NCBI RefSeq assembly: GCF_013403925.1
Contig: NZ_JABFDJ010000001.1
Span: forward strand, 124,001-188,000
Source: Winogradskyella wichelsiae
Lineage (GTDB): Bacteria > Bacteroidota > Bacteroidia > Flavobacteriales > Flavobacteriaceae
Direction: 5' to 3'
DNA length: 64,000 bases
Part shown: positions 44,111 through 54,500 of the stretch, in pieces
Position numbering within the stretch: position 1 is the stretch's first letter
Layout of the letters: every line of letters begins with the position of its first letter
The notes under the pieces: generated by a model
Seen by the model: the letters and a program-made list of their open reading frames with translations, nothing else
Database searches by the model: none
What the model was told of the DNA's origin: nothing
Translations under genes and position numbers: made by a program

Positions 44111-44129
44111 ATTGGAATAAATTTAAAAT

Positions 44130-44162
44130 AACCCAACCTCTAAATAAATAGAGATTGGGTTC
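44130..44162 (-). terminator. Terminator of DUF3871-like gene
   Basis: AACCCAACCTCTA pairs with TAGAGATTGGGTT. It lies next to the stop at 44166. Confidence 0.8.
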
Positions 44163-44165
44163 TAC

Positions 44166-45200
44166 TCAACTCAAAAACCAACGATGTTTAGAATCACCAT
44201 TGATAGCATTTGCCAGACCTTGAGTAAAATCAAAGGCATTGACATTTCTTGATAAAAAAGAGTCTATATAAGAGCTCTTATTAGCTCCTGTAAAGAGATT
44301 ATATACATTCCAAAGGTTAATATCTCCATTATCGTTTCTACAAAAGCTATCATCTAAATAATAGTCTTTAGCTACTGTAGAAATCTGTCCATCATTAAGC
44401 ATTAATTCTGGAATTAGAGTCTTTTCCTCTTTAGGTAAAAAGTTATATAATCTTGCTCTACCTATAAGCTGAGCAAATTGTTTTTCAGTAATACTCTGTT
44501 GAGATAGTTGCTTCATTTCCTGTAAATGAGATTGTGCATTATAATTCTCTATTAAGTCCATAATTTTAGACTGTAATAGAGAATAGTTACCTACTCGCAT
44601 TTCATCTTGATAACCATCTGTAGAAATACATAGATTACAACACACCATATTTTGAAAACCTATAAAGAACTTAAATTTCTCATAAGTTTTTCTGTTATAC
44701 AGGTTTTCTTGGTTGTAAGCCCTAACACCTCCAACAGTTAATGAAACTTCATTACCATTAATGGTTTCTGTTATAGATGGAATTCTAATGATAAATGCCA
44801 TTCTTTCAAAATACTGGGTTTTCTCATGCTCTAAAAGCTCTTTTACTGGCTTGTAAATAGCATCAGCAGTTCTGCCTTTAATTTGATGAGAAACTCTAAC
44901 CTCTGGAACTTCTATTGTATGATGAGAAAACACCTTACCAACACAGTCTTGAGCTATCTCTATAAACTCTTGATGCGCTAAAGTCTTTTCATTATCTTTA
45001 CTGAACACAGGAATGATACAATCCTGTTTTAAAGTAGAAAGGCTAACCTCTTTTGTGTTAGCCTCTATAAATGGGTTATGTTGATATACTTTATTTTTTG
45101 AAGGTATTTGCAAAGGATGCACAATTTCAGGAATACCTTCAGGATAATTAAATACTCCATTACGTTGCTTGTTAAGCTCTGTTACTGATACTATTTCCAT
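44166..45200 (-). CDS. DUF3871-like element protein
   Basis: 344 residues. The layout and segments VSHQIKGRTADAIYKP, ERMAFIIRIPSI, LTVGGVRAYNQENLYNRKTYEKFKFFIGFQNMVCCNLCISTDG and LWNVYNLFTGANKSSYIDSFLSRNVNAFDF match what I know of the Bacteroidota family DUF3871, present in phages and integrative elements. It resembles DUF932 proteins in role: unknown, perhaps DNA-associated. It overlaps the upstream ATPase gene by 29 bases, so translation is coupled. Confidence 0.7.
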   Translation of the reverse strand: MEIVSVTELNKQRNGVFNYPEGIPEIVHPLQIPSKNKVYQHNPFIEANTKEVSLSTLKQDCIIPVFSKDNEKTLAHQEFIEIAQDCVGKVFSHHTIEVPEVRVSHQIKGRTADAIYKPVKELLEHEKTQYFERMAFIIRIPSITETINGNEVSLTVGGVRAYNQENLYNRKTYEKFKFFIGFQNMVCCNLCISTDGYQDEMRVGNYSLLQSKIMDLIENYNAQSHLQEMKQLSQQSITEKQFAQLIGRARLYNFLPKEEKTLIPELMLNDGQISTVAKDYYLDDSFCRNDNGDINLWNVYNLFTGANKSSYIDSFLSRNVNAFDFTQGLANAINGDSKHRWFLS

Positions 45201-46035
45201 TTTGACTAAAATTTTGTGGGTTAACTAATTTTTCTAATAAATCTTTTTTAGCTTGATACAAAGCTTTTAATGGCAACTGAAAACTAGGATGCTCTTTGTA
45301 TAGCTCCATTAACTGACTAACAGATAAGCAATCTTCTATCCTTTGTTTTACATCTTCCTCTTTTACAGGGGAAGTACACCATTCTAAAATGCGTTTTCCT
45401 GTAGAAGTATTTATCATAAATTCTGGTCTGCCAGAAAATAGATTAGTTCTGTCTTTACTCGCTATTGCAAAGTGTTTTATATCTATATCAAATACTATGG
45501 TAAATTCATAAGATACATTATCTCTTTGTACAGCTTTAAGTCCAACTTTTTCAGGAACATACTTTCCATCTTTTTGCTGTAGTACATAATCTTGTTTAGT
45601 TCTCATTGTAGCTATAACATGAGCATCACATTGTAAAATCTTATTTATAAATGCTTTTTGTCTAGGTGTAACTTTATTCCAATTAGCAAAAGAATTCCCT
45701 GGTAGTTTAGAATGAAAATCCAAGAGTTCATCCCACACTTGGGATATTGAATCTAAAATTATAACTTCCATTCCTGCTTCTTCACAAACAGTTATAGCCT
45801 CTATGAATTTCTCTGGTGTATAAGGTGGTTGCAGTGGCAGCACATTGTAGTTACCTAGATGTGCATAAAGGTCTGCTGAACCATTCTCTGTATCTATTAC
45901 AGCCACTTTATCTAGTTGGTCATTAGTTAGTCCTTTAGCAAGTAAAAGAGAGCTTAAACTCTTGCCTGAACCTGATGAACCTTGTAGAGCCATTTTAATT
46001 TTTGCTTGTTGTCTTTCGGATTTTCTTAATTGCAT
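45172..46035 (-). CDS. RecA-like P-loop ATPase (Sak4-type recombination protein)
   Basis: 288 residues from ATG 46035. Walker A is LQGSSGSGKSLSSLLLA near residue 15, and the Walker B strand is VIILDSISQVWDELL. The fold is the AAA_24/RecA-like group of phage ATPases (Sak4-type) that assist single-strand annealing. GLKAVQRDNVSYEFTIVFDID is typical of them. The frame runs upstream to 46137 through a hairpin, so I take the shorter start. It pairs with the DUF3871-like gene and probably works with the DUF3127 proteins in element recombination; this is inference. Confidence 0.82.
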   Translation of the reverse strand: MQLRKSERQQAKIKMALQGSSGSGKSLSSLLLAKGLTNDQLDKVAVIDTENGSADLYAHLGNYNVLPLQPPYTPEKFIEAITVCEEAGMEVIILDSISQVWDELLDFHSKLPGNSFANWNKVTPRQKAFINKILQCDAHVIATMRTKQDYVLQQKDGKYVPEKVGLKAVQRDNVSYEFTIVFDIDIKHFAIASKDRTNLFSGRPEFMINTSTGKRILEWCTSPVKEEDVKQRIEDCLSVSQLMELYKEHPSFQLPLKALYQAKKDLLEKLVNPQNFSQNGNSISNRA

Positions 46036-46070
46036 AATCTTATGTTTTTGAAGGTTAATATTAATTGCAT

Positions 46071-46098
46071 AAAAAAGCATCTCAATTTTTGAGATGCT
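46071..46098 (-). promoter_or_regulatory. Attenuator-like hairpin in the ATPase leader
   Basis: AGCATCTCAA pairs with TTGAGATGCT, followed on the minus strand by a T-run, 36 bases before the ATPase start codon. It looks like an intrinsic terminator placed in a leader. Confidence 0.55.
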
Positions 46099-46105
46099 AA
46101 AAGTC

Positions 46106-46264
46106 ATTGGCGGAAAACTTCTAATAAAAGAGTACACTCTTACACTTCTTTTAGTAATAAATATGAAGTTTTATGAAAGAGTGTAAATTTTTATAAAGCT
46201 TCTAATATACTTAAGTTCAATATTAAATAATGAAATACTCTTTTATTGAAAGAATTCCGCTAAT
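46106..46264. repeat. Large nested inverted repeat
   Basis: A 29-base arm at 46106-46134 is mirrored at 46236-46264, 24 of 29 positions; the innermost 12 (AATAAAAGAGTA) are perfect. Inside, TACACTCTT (46133-46141) pairs with AAGAGTGTA (46177-46185), and ACTTC with GAAGT around a 16-base loop. The motif AAGAGT occurs four times in both orientations. Terminator-like hairpins flank it on both sides. Confidence 0.7.
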
Positions 46265-46265
46265 T

Positions 46266-46294
46266 GAAAAAGGCTACTTATTCAGTAGCCTTTT
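46266..46294 (-). terminator. Terminator after winged-helix gene
   Basis: AAAAGGCTACT pairs with AGTAGCCTTTT, followed by a T-run on the minus strand, 20 bases beyond the stop at 46315. Confidence 0.8.
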
Positions 46295-46314
46295 AATAAA
46301 TATTAAAGAATTTG

Positions 46315-47217
46315 TTATTGCATAATAGATGAAATTGATTTACTTTCTTTATTTATTGATGGCTTTAGATATTTTTCAATATCAGGCTGAGTATAAACAT
46401 ACCCATCTTCATCTTCGTTGCTATGCAGAATCTGAGGCAGTAAATCTATTAATTTCCCTCCATCAATATCAAAGTAGTTTATTTGCATTGGTCTTCCATC
46501 AATTTTAGTTTTCACTAACTCCATAGAGAGAAACCCTAGCTCAACAAATTTTTTAATAATCTTATTGGCTCTGTCTTTTTTAATTCCGACTTCATGAAAA
46601 ATTTTTTCTTTAGACCAATAGAAAGGTTTAAAATCAAAGCACTTAAATTTAACTAACAACGTAATAAAAAACACTCTTTCATCACAGGTGAAAAAGTTTG
46701 AATTATACTTCATGAAATTTAGCACATCTACCCCCATAAAGCTACTATAAGAGACTGGCATCACATTGAATTCCTCAGCTAATTCCAATGTAGAAGTATT
46801 AATAACGCATTTAGTTTGTGGACAAGGTATGACATTCACTTTATCAGACACGCCAAACTCGCCATCTTTAGTAACTTTAAAAAGCACAAATTTATCATCA
46901 CTATTAGTAAAATTCTCTTCTTTTGTTAAGGTATGGTCATATAGCGAGATTTCTTTAATCCCTACATCCCTATTGGTATTTCCAAACCAACCTTCATTTT
47001 CATCAAAATCATCCTCTTTATTATTAGTATCAGACTCTGAATTAATTTTAGGACTTTTAACTGTTTCTAAAACAGTATCAATATCAAAGTCCTCTCTGTC
47101 CAATGTAGCTACTGGAAATTGATTTAAATACTCACTCTGCTCTGGTGTATAAGCAGTCTTCTCATTTTTTATTGCTTGGAATAGCTCTCCAGCAACATTT
47201 CTTTGTTCTTTCATCAT
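46315..47217 (-). CDS. Winged-helix protein, possible replication or maintenance factor
   Basis: 300 residues. An acidic, disordered stretch covers about 50-75 (ESDTNNKEDDFDENEGW). The C-terminal half has SNFFTCDERVFFITLLVKFKCF, then WSKEKIFHEVGIKKDRANKIIKKFVELGFLSMELVKTKIDGRPMQINYF, which reads as a winged helix (helix-turn-helix followed by a two-strand wing), like phage and plasmid replication initiators. The family is not certain. Iteron-like 12-bp repeats and a structured leader lie upstream, and a large inverted repeat downstream, which supports a role in element replication or copy control. Confidence 0.55.
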   Translation of the reverse strand: MMKEQRNVAGELFQAIKNEKTAYTPEQSEYLNQFPVATLDREDFDIDTVLETVKSPKINSESDTNNKEDDFDENEGWFGNTNRDVGIKEISLYDHTLTKEENFTNSDDKFVLFKVTKDGEFGVSDKVNVIPCPQTKCVINTSTLELAEEFNVMPVSYSSFMGVDVLNFMKYNSNFFTCDERVFFITLLVKFKCFDFKPFYWSKEKIFHEVGIKKDRANKIIKKFVELGFLSMELVKTKIDGRPMQINYFDIDGGKLIDLLPQILHSNEDEDGYVYTQPDIEKYLKPSINKESKSISSIMQ

Positions 47218-47238
47218 TATAATGTTAAATGATTAAAA

Positions 47239-47380
47239 ATCAAATGAACTCTTTCATTTGACATAAAGAAAACTCGGTATAAGAGCTTAATGCTCCTTTA
47301 AAATGTAGAAAACTCGGTGTTAATCAGTTGTAGTATGAGATTATTTAATAAAAACCTCTGACTGATTTCCTGCAAAGGTA
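47239..47380 (-). promoter_or_regulatory. Structured leader of the winged-helix gene
   Basis: A TACCTTTG element (47373-47380 on the minus strand) is 155 bases before the ATG at 47217. The leader has AGAAAACTCGGT twice (47267-47278 and 47307-47318, 40 bp apart), a GAGC/GCTC hairpin and CAAATGAA-CTCT-TTCATTTG (47241-47260) followed on the minus strand by a T-run, so a terminator-like hairpin precedes the gene. Confidence 0.55.
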
Positions 47381-47390
47381 ATAAAAAAGT

Positions 47391-48596
47391 TTACATTTTT
47401 AATTTTTTTATTAAACTTTTCATTTGACTGCTCACTTTATGTTGAACTACTTTAGCATAGTGCTTTTGCGTAATAGAGATGCTTGAATGACCTAGAAGCT
47501 CAGAAACTGTTTCAATAGGAATATCATTATAAAGCAAAACTGTAGTCGCAAAAGTCTTTCTAGCTATGTGATGAGTTAATCTTTTATCAATCTCAACCAA
47601 CTCAGCTATTTCTTTTAAATAAGAATTAAACTTTTGATTGCTAATCACAGGAAGTAATCTTCCTTCAGGTCTATACTTATCTAGAATTTTTGATGCAGTA
47701 GGTAACAAAGGGATTGAAACTCTAGATTTAGTTTTTTGTCTCATCATTTCAATCCAGATTCCACCATCAACCCCTTTTATTAAATGCTCTTCCTTTAAAG
47801 TTGACATTTCTTGATATGCCAATCCTGTATAACAACAGAAAATGAACATATCTTTTACTTGATTCAATCTAGCCTGTCTAAAAGTATGATTTTCGAGTTT
47901 TCCTAGTTCTTTTTGATTTAGGTAAACTACTTTACTTTCATATTTTTTAGGTTTGTAAAGAATGAATGGGTCTTTCTTCAAATAACCTTTTGCTAGTGCT
48001 AGTTTAATAATCTTTCTAACACGTTGAATACTCTTATTAATAGTAATCTGCTTTTGTTTCTTTTCAGATTTTAAGTAGAAATCAAAATCATCTAAAAAGT
48101 TTTGATTGATAGATTCTAGTAGTATATCTCCTTTCTTGTATTGAAACCTTATAAAGTTTGAAACATGGTTTCTAGCCTCTGTAAACTTGTTATAAGTAGA
48201 CTTTGAATACTCAACATCTACTAGCTTCTTCATTCTATTGTTATGTAATTCAAACACCTCTAAAAGCGTTTTATTAGCCTTTACATTCTTTCCTGCATAC
48301 TGTAAGTAAATATCCTCAACATCAAAACTCTCATTGTTAACTTGTAGCAACAAAAAAGCCTGATTAATTTTTTGCTTAATCAGACTTAGTTTAGTGTTAA
48401 TCTCTTTAGAATTGCTATCACTAGCATTTACAATCTGTTTTTTCCTATCCCAATCTTTAGGGTCTAAAGAAATTCCAGTTGCAAACTGCTTCCTTTTTTG
48501 GTTGTAAGTAATTCTACAAAATATAGGAGCTTGATTATTTTTCTTAATCCTATTCAATGCTATAACAAAGAGGATTCTTAATTTATGGGTGTTCAT
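47391..48596 (-). CDS. Tyrosine recombinase (integrase) of the tRNA-fMet island
   Basis: 401 residues. It has the same plan as the tRNA-Arg integrase: an arm-binding domain (about 5-70; APIFCRITYNQKRKQFATGISLDPKDWDRKK), a core-binding domain and a catalytic domain with HHIARKTFATT, LGHSSISITQKHYAKV and the nucleophile Tyr in HYAKV. In box I the usual Arg is replaced by Ala (YTGLAYQEM). The gene lies 150 bp from the right attachment repeat and reads away from it. The two integrases are clearly related but different, so the two elements are independent. Confidence 0.92.
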   Translation of the reverse strand: MNTHKLRILFVIALNRIKKNNQAPIFCRITYNQKRKQFATGISLDPKDWDRKKQIVNASDSNSKEINTKLSLIKQKINQAFLLLQVNNESFDVEDIYLQYAGKNVKANKTLLEVFELHNNRMKKLVDVEYSKSTYNKFTEARNHVSNFIRFQYKKGDILLESINQNFLDDFDFYLKSEKKQKQITINKSIQRVRKIIKLALAKGYLKKDPFILYKPKKYESKVVYLNQKELGKLENHTFRQARLNQVKDMFIFCCYTGLAYQEMSTLKEEHLIKGVDGGIWIEMMRQKTKSRVSIPLLPTASKILDKYRPEGRLLPVISNQKFNSYLKEIAELVEIDKRLTHHIARKTFATTVLLYNDIPIETVSELLGHSSISITQKHYAKVVQHKVSSQMKSLIKKLKM

Positions 48597-48650
48597 TGTT
48601 TACTGTGTTTTGCGGGTATATTAAAAAAGTGATACCTCGACATTAAAAAT

Positions 48651-48670
48651 TGATACCGAAAAGTGCACCT
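48651..48670 (+). repeat. Sub-terminal element repeat, right
   Basis: TGATACCGAAAAGTGCACCT lies 76 bp inside the right attachment repeat and matches 30487-30506 at 17 of 20. TGATACC recurs at 48630-48636. These are candidate integrase arm sites. Confidence 0.5.
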
Positions 48671-48746
48671 TTAAATGAAGATATTAAGCTAATGAAGGTT
48701 TTTACAGAAATAGAAGATAGCGTGTAAACCCTTGAATTTACTGCAT

Positions 48747-48856
<110 letters not shown>

Positions 48857-48928
48857 ATGTTAATCAAAAAACGATAATCTTAGCTCTTAACTTTCGGTTC
48901 ATAATGCCGACATATCCTTTTGGGACTG

Positions 48929-48936
48929 CAAAGATA
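48929..48936 (-). promoter_or_regulatory. -7 element for tRNA-fMet
   Basis: Reads TATCTTTG on the minus strand, about 70 bases upstream of the tRNA 5' end. The stretch 48857-49027 holds nothing else I can support. Confidence 0.5.
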
Positions 48937-49027
48937 CAACTTATTTTCAATTACCAAAGTAAATTCGAAAAAAAATGCTCAATATTTCTATTGAGCACTA
49001 AACTTTGTAATTAATCATGGCATATAA

Positions 49028-49870
49028 TTAATCCTCTTCTTCTTCAGAATCTAGTGTTACTAGTGATCCTTTACTATTAACGTCATCTAAATCGAAGTCT
49101 ACAATGTTTGGTAATTTCTCTTTTAAGGCTGCAAAATTGCCTTTAAATTGATTCTGACCTAACAGTAATGTTTTTAAATTTGTAAGTTGTGCTAACTCAC
49201 TTGGTATTTCCCCGTAGAAAGCATTGTTTGATAAAACTAATTCTTCTAATCCTGCAAGCTTCCCAATTGATGATGGAATAGTGCCTAGTAACCTGTTATC
49301 AAAAACACTTAAAATCTTTAATGATTTTAAGCTTGATAAGCTAGATGGTAATTTACCTTGTAATTGATTACTACTTAACATTAATCTTTCTAACTTAGAA
49401 AGATTACCCAGAGATGATGGAATCTCACCGGTAAGATCATTATTATATAATTCTAGAGCTTTTAAATTTGCTAAACTTCCTATTCCTGCAGGTATCCCCC
49501 CGCTAAATTCATTAGAAAACAATTTGAGCTCCTCTAAATTAATCATACTAGATAAAGCATTTGGTAATTCTCCTTCTAATTTGTTGAAAGCTAGATTAAG
49601 TACTTTTAAATTTTTTAATTCTGAAATTGATTCTGGTAAATTTCCTTTTAGATTATTAAAACTTAAATTTATAGCTACAATTTGATCGTTCTCAATAGTA
49701 AGGCCGGACCAGCTTGAAACTGGTTGGTCTAAATCCCATGAGTTATTCCATGCGTCTCCATTGGTAGAATTATATAAATCTAAAAGTGCAGATTTTTGAT
49801 TTTGAAATACATCAGCGAAGGAATATACTGATACTAAACAGAGTAGTAATGTTATTTTTAGTGTCTTCAT
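49028..49870 (-). CDS. Secreted leucine-rich-repeat protein
   Basis: 280 residues. A signal peptide (MKTLKITLLLCLVSVYSFA) is followed by an LRR N-cap (FQNQKSALLDLYNSTNGDAWNNSWDLDQPVSSWSG) and about eight plant-type repeats of 24 residues, such as LKVLNLAFNKLEGELPNALSS and LKALELYNNDLTGEIPSSLGN. The last 15 residues are acidic. There is no type IX sorting domain, so it may stay in the periplasm or leave by another path. A protein-binding role is likely, the partner is unknown. It is not clearly in an operon. Confidence 0.88.
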   Translation of the reverse strand: MKTLKITLLLCLVSVYSFADVFQNQKSALLDLYNSTNGDAWNNSWDLDQPVSSWSGLTIENDQIVAINLSFNNLKGNLPESISELKNLKVLNLAFNKLEGELPNALSSMINLEELKLFSNEFSGGIPAGIGSLANLKALELYNNDLTGEIPSSLGNLSKLERLMLSSNQLQGKLPSSLSSLKSLKILSVFDNRLLGTIPSSIGKLAGLEELVLSNNAFYGEIPSELAQLTNLKTLLLGQNQFKGNFAALKEKLPNIVDFDLDDVNSKGSLVTLDSEEEED

Positions 49871-50001
49871 GGTGGTTCATTTATGTGGAGGGACACAATA
49901 ACAACACGAATATATACTCAATAAGCTTAAACAGCAAACTTATTCGATGAAATACGCAATTTAAATTAAGATTTCAAATTCTAAAACTATGAGTTAAGCT
50001 C

Positions 50002-50184
50002 TTATTGTTCAATGTTTTCGGCTTTAAAACTTAAAATTTCACGATTTTCAGCTTGAACTGTAATTTGAATAGGATTACAACATGTTTCACAATCTTCAAT
50101 ATAGCTTTGTAAGCTTTGAGAGACATCAATAAGCATTGAAATCTCTTCCCAACAGTATGGACATTGAAAAAAATACTCGTTCAT
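50002..50184 (-). CDS. CPXCG-type cysteine-rich zinc protein
   Basis: 60 residues. The N-terminal FQCPYCWEEISMLID and ECETCCNP-like later part give two Cys pairs (CPYC and CETC), a small zinc ribbon of the CPXCG family. In the first pair the usual CPxCG Gly is replaced by Trp. The function is unknown; such proteins are often seen near efflux or envelope operons. It starts eight bases after the stop of the TolC-like gene and is probably translated from the efflux operon. Confidence 0.88.
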   Translation of the reverse strand: MNEYFFQCPYCWEEISMLIDVSQSLQSYIEDCETCCNPIQITVQAENREILSFKAENIEQ

Positions 50185-50191
50185 ACTTTAT

Positions 50192-51508
50192 TTATAATTG
50201 AACGTTGAGTAACTCACCACTTATTTGAAGTACTTCTAATTCTGATAATTTAGCTTCAAATTTAGCTTCATTTCTGCTTAATTCTACATTTAGTAAATTA
50301 AGTTGTGCTTGTCTAAATTCAATAGAATTAACTTGACCAACTTTAAATTTCTCTTGTGTTCGTTCAAAATTATTTTCAGCGGTTAATATATTTTTTTCTT
50401 GAATGTTATAAATTTCTAATTTGTTCAAATAATTATCCCAAGCATTACTAAAGTCACGCTCTATACTTAATAAAATATTTTCTTTTTCTAATTTTTGAGT
50501 TTCTAAATTCACTTTGGCGTTTCTAACAGTTGTAATCGTAGATCCACCATCAAACAAATCCCAAGTAAAATTTAATCCACCAGACAGACCTGTATTAGTG
50601 GAAACAGCAACAAAAGATGCAGCATTATTGTTATTCTTGTTCCAACCATAGGTTCCTATTAATCCAATTGTTGGTAGGTACGCGGATTTACCAGAATTAA
50701 TATCTAATGTACTTATTGCTATATTTCTTTCGGTTTGCAATAAAGCCACATTTCTAGACTTTGCCTTTTCAAATAAACTATCTTTTTGAAATTGTAAGGT
50801 AAACTCTACTTCTGTTTCTATACCGTAATCAGTTGTATAAGTTTCGCCCAAAACAAGTTTTAAATCGCGTTTCGCATTTTTAATATCTTGTTTAATATTA
50901 ATGATATTGATACTATCGTTGTTAATATCAACTTCTGCATTTAAAACTTCTAATTTTGTATTCTGACCATAGTCAAATTGATATTGAGCTCTTATCAATC
51001 GATCTTTTGTAATATTTAAAGTTTCCTCTAAAGTATTTAAATTATCGGTTAGCTGGGCTACATTATAATAGACTGAAAATAATTGGATAATAGTATTCTC
51101 TATCGTTTCTCTAGCTTGAAGTTCCGATAACCTGTACTGTTCCTTTAACCGTTTATAATTATAGCGTCTGCCTAAACCATCAAAAATTGTATAGTTTAAA
51201 CTGACACTAGCATTATAATTAGTACTTTCTGCTCCGTTTAATACTGTAGTTGACCCATCAGAAAATTCAGCTTCCGTATTATCTAAATTATAGGTTGCAC
51301 CAGCGCTACTAGTTACGGTAGGTAAAAATTCAGTATTAAGAATGCTTTTATTATTCTCTGCCACTGTAACGGCGTTTTTTGCAATCTTAACTCCGTAATT
51401 ATTTTCTAAAGCTAATGCAATAGCTTCTTCCTTGGTTAACACTTCTTGTGCTTGTACATTAAAACAGCACATTAGAAGTAGTGTAATTAATTGATATTTA
51501 GTGCTCAT
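50192..51508 (-). CDS. TolC-family outer-membrane efflux protein
   Basis: About 438 residues from ATG 51508. A signal peptide (MSTKYQLITLLLMCCFNVQAQ) leads two TolC-type halves, each with a long coiled helical pair (ENTIIQLFSVYYNVAQLTDNLNTLEETLNITKDRL and ERDFSNAWDNYLNKLEIYNIQEKNIL). The outer channel joins the RND pump genes upstream. The frame goes further, but overlaps the RND gene; from this start the overlap is 11 bases. Confidence 0.92.
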   Translation of the reverse strand: MSTKYQLITLLLMCCFNVQAQEVLTKEEAIALALENNYGVKIAKNAVTVAENNKSILNTEFLPTVTSSAGATYNLDNTEAEFSDGSTTVLNGAESTNYNASVSLNYTIFDGLGRRYNYKRLKEQYRLSELQARETIENTIIQLFSVYYNVAQLTDNLNTLEETLNITKDRLIRAQYQFDYGQNTKLEVLNAEVDINNDSINIINIKQDIKNAKRDLKLVLGETYTTDYGIETEVEFTLQFQKDSLFEKAKSRNVALLQTERNIAISTLDINSGKSAYLPTIGLIGTYGWNKNNNNAASFVAVSTNTGLSGGLNFTWDLFDGGSTITTVRNAKVNLETQKLEKENILLSIERDFSNAWDNYLNKLEIYNIQEKNILTAENNFERTQEKFKVGQVNSIEFRQAQLNLLNVELSRNEAKFEAKLSELEVLQISGELLNVQL

Positions 51509-54500
51509 TTTCTTCTTGTTGTTCTTTAATTGCACGTTCTACTTCTTCTTTTGTTACTTCCTTTCCGGAAGCTAACCATTTGCTTTTAGCTTTAATGGTA
51601 TTGCTAAAGGATAAAAATAATGGCAACACTAATAATGTTAATATTGTAGCATAGGCGATTCCGAAAGAAATAGAAATGGCCATTGGTTTTAAAAATTGTG
51701 CTTGTCTACTTTTTTCTAATAGTAAAGGTGCTAAACCCGCAATAGTTGTTAATGAGGTTAAGAATATAGCTCTAAACCTAGATTTTCCAGCTTCAGATAG
51801 TGCTAAATCAAAAGTCATACCTTCTTTTAAATTACTATTAAATTTACCAATGAGTACTAAACCATCATTCACCATAATACCAATCAAAGCAATAATACCT
51901 AATAAGGATAAAACATTAACCTGAAAATCTAATAACCAATGTCCCCAAGCTACTGCTGTTAAACTAAATGGAATTAGTAGTAGTAATAAAAATGGTTGAG
52001 AATAACTTCTAAACGTAAAGGCAATGGTAATATATATTAATATTAAAATAATTGGGCCTGCCAATTTTAATGAATCCGTTAGTTTACTTGCCTCACGATT
52101 TTGACCTTCATATGATGTATTAATCGTTGGATATTTAGATTGCAATTGGGGTATAAAATCTGTTTTTATATCTTCTATAATATCTGTTGCACTAGAACTC
52201 GGGTCTTTTAAATCTGCATAAACTTGAATTTCACGCTTTCCTTCTAAGTGATTAATAGCAACATCCCCTCTTGCAATGGAATAATTAGCAATATCCTTAA
52301 GAGTTACACGCTCACCTGTTGGTGTTACAATTCGCATGGCATCTAAATCGTTGATAGAGCTTCTGTTGGTTTTATCGTAACGTACCCAAACTTTAATTTC
52401 ATCTTGACCACGTTGAAATCGTTGTGCTTGAGCTCCAAAGAATCCAGAACGTATCTGAGACATTACAGTTTGTAAGTCTAACCCTAACAAATAAGCGCTT
52501 TCTTTCAACTCTAAACGAATCTCTTTAATACCTGCAGGATCATTATCTCCAATATCTTTAAGTAGTGGATTTGTTTGCATGTACTTTTTAAGCTCTAGTT
52601 TAGAAGCTTTTAATTCTTCTATATTATTACTTAATAAAGACACCGATACTGGACTACCACCAAAATTTCCACCAGAACCATAAATAAGACGTTCTGTACC
52701 AATTACAGGGCCAACTAATTCTTCTAGTCGATCTGTAATTAAGTTAGATTTTATGGCGTCTGGGCGTTCTTCTCCTGGTAACAAATTAATTCTAAGTCTT
52801 GCACTAGAACTACTACTAATATCTACAATCGTATTTTCGAAGAGTTGTTTACCTGTTCCTTTTAAATATTTTTCAGTTAATTCTTGATTTACAATAAACG
52901 ATTTTTCCTCTATTAAAGAAATAATAGAATCTGTGATTTTTACGTTAGTACCTGCTGGCATAACCAATTCTATATTTGCCGCATCACTTGCTACTCTAGG
53001 AAATATAGTTACTCCGATAACTCCACCACCTAGCGAACCTAATGTTAATACTAATAAAGCTATGAAAACACCAAGTGAAAACAATTTAAATCTTAAAACA
53101 AGATCTAAAATTGGTGTATAAACCCGATCTCTTAAAAAAGACATAAGCATATCACCTCCTTTATTTATATATCTCATAAAAGAGAAAAACTGCTTAATTT
53201 TTGAAGGATTCTCATCAGCCTTCTGAGCTCTCAAAGCTTTAGAATGTGCTAAATGCGCAGGTAAAATAATAAGTGCTTCAATTAAGGATACTATTAATGT
53301 TAATATAACTATAACGGCGACTTCACTAAAAAACTCTCCTATCCTACTGTCTAAAAAGAAAAATAATGAGAATGCTAAAAGTGTTGTTATAATTGCTGAA
53401 ACTACAGGTGGAATAACTTCAATTGTACCATCAATAGCAGCTTGAATAGGACTCTTACCTTTTTCGTAGTGTTGGTAAATATTTTCAGCAATGACAATAC
53501 CATCATCTACTAAAATACCAATAACAATAATCATCCCGAAAAGAGACAACACGTTAATAGTAACATCAAATTGAGCAGCAAACATAAACATCCCTAAAAA
53601 AGAAATAGGTAATCCGAAAGCAACCCATGCCGCTAATCGCATGTTTAAAAATATAGATAGAAATAATAATACTAACAACATACCCACAATAGCATTTTCT
53701 GTTAAGAGTTGCGTACGTTGCATAAGTGTTATGGATAAATCCCTAACAACATCTAAGCGTATATTGGAATGTTTCTGATTGTATTCTTCAATGTAAACAT
53801 TAATCTTATCTGCAGAGCTAATTAAATCTTCATTATTAGTACTTGTAATTGCAATACTGACTGCTAATTCTTGATTAAAATAAGTTGCATTTGGAGTTTC
53901 TGAAAATCGATCTCTAATAATAGCGACATCTTTAAGTCGGATTACTTTTCCGTCTGAAGAAGCTCTTACTACAATATTAGAAAGCTCACTTCCGTAGTAT
54001 TGTTTATTATTTGCTCTAATTAAATACTCTTCAGCATCTGTTTTTACATTACCACCGGTTACTAGAATATTAGCATTCGTTACTGCTTCTGCAACTTCGT
54101 TAAATGTAATATTGTAAGCTAATAAATCTATTTCATTTACTGCAATCTCTATTTCTTCTTCAGGAAATCCAGACAATTCTATTTGAGAAATGCCCTCTAT
54201 AGCGCGTAGATCTGTTTCTACCTGGCGGGCCAATTGTTTTAAAGTTACCAAAGGAATATTTTTTCCACTAATAGCAAAAGAGATTGTTTCTCTAACAATT
54301 TCTTGTTTAGAAACCACTAAAGGTTCCATACCTGTTGGAAATGTTGGCACTCTATCTACCGCATTTTTAACTTCGAGAAGCATAAAATCGATATTCTCAC
54401 CTTTTTCAATCTCTACCGTAATAGAGCCGCTATTTTCTTGCGAAGTAGATGTTACCCTATCTACTCCTCTAAGACCTTTTAAGTTATCTTCAATTTGAAG

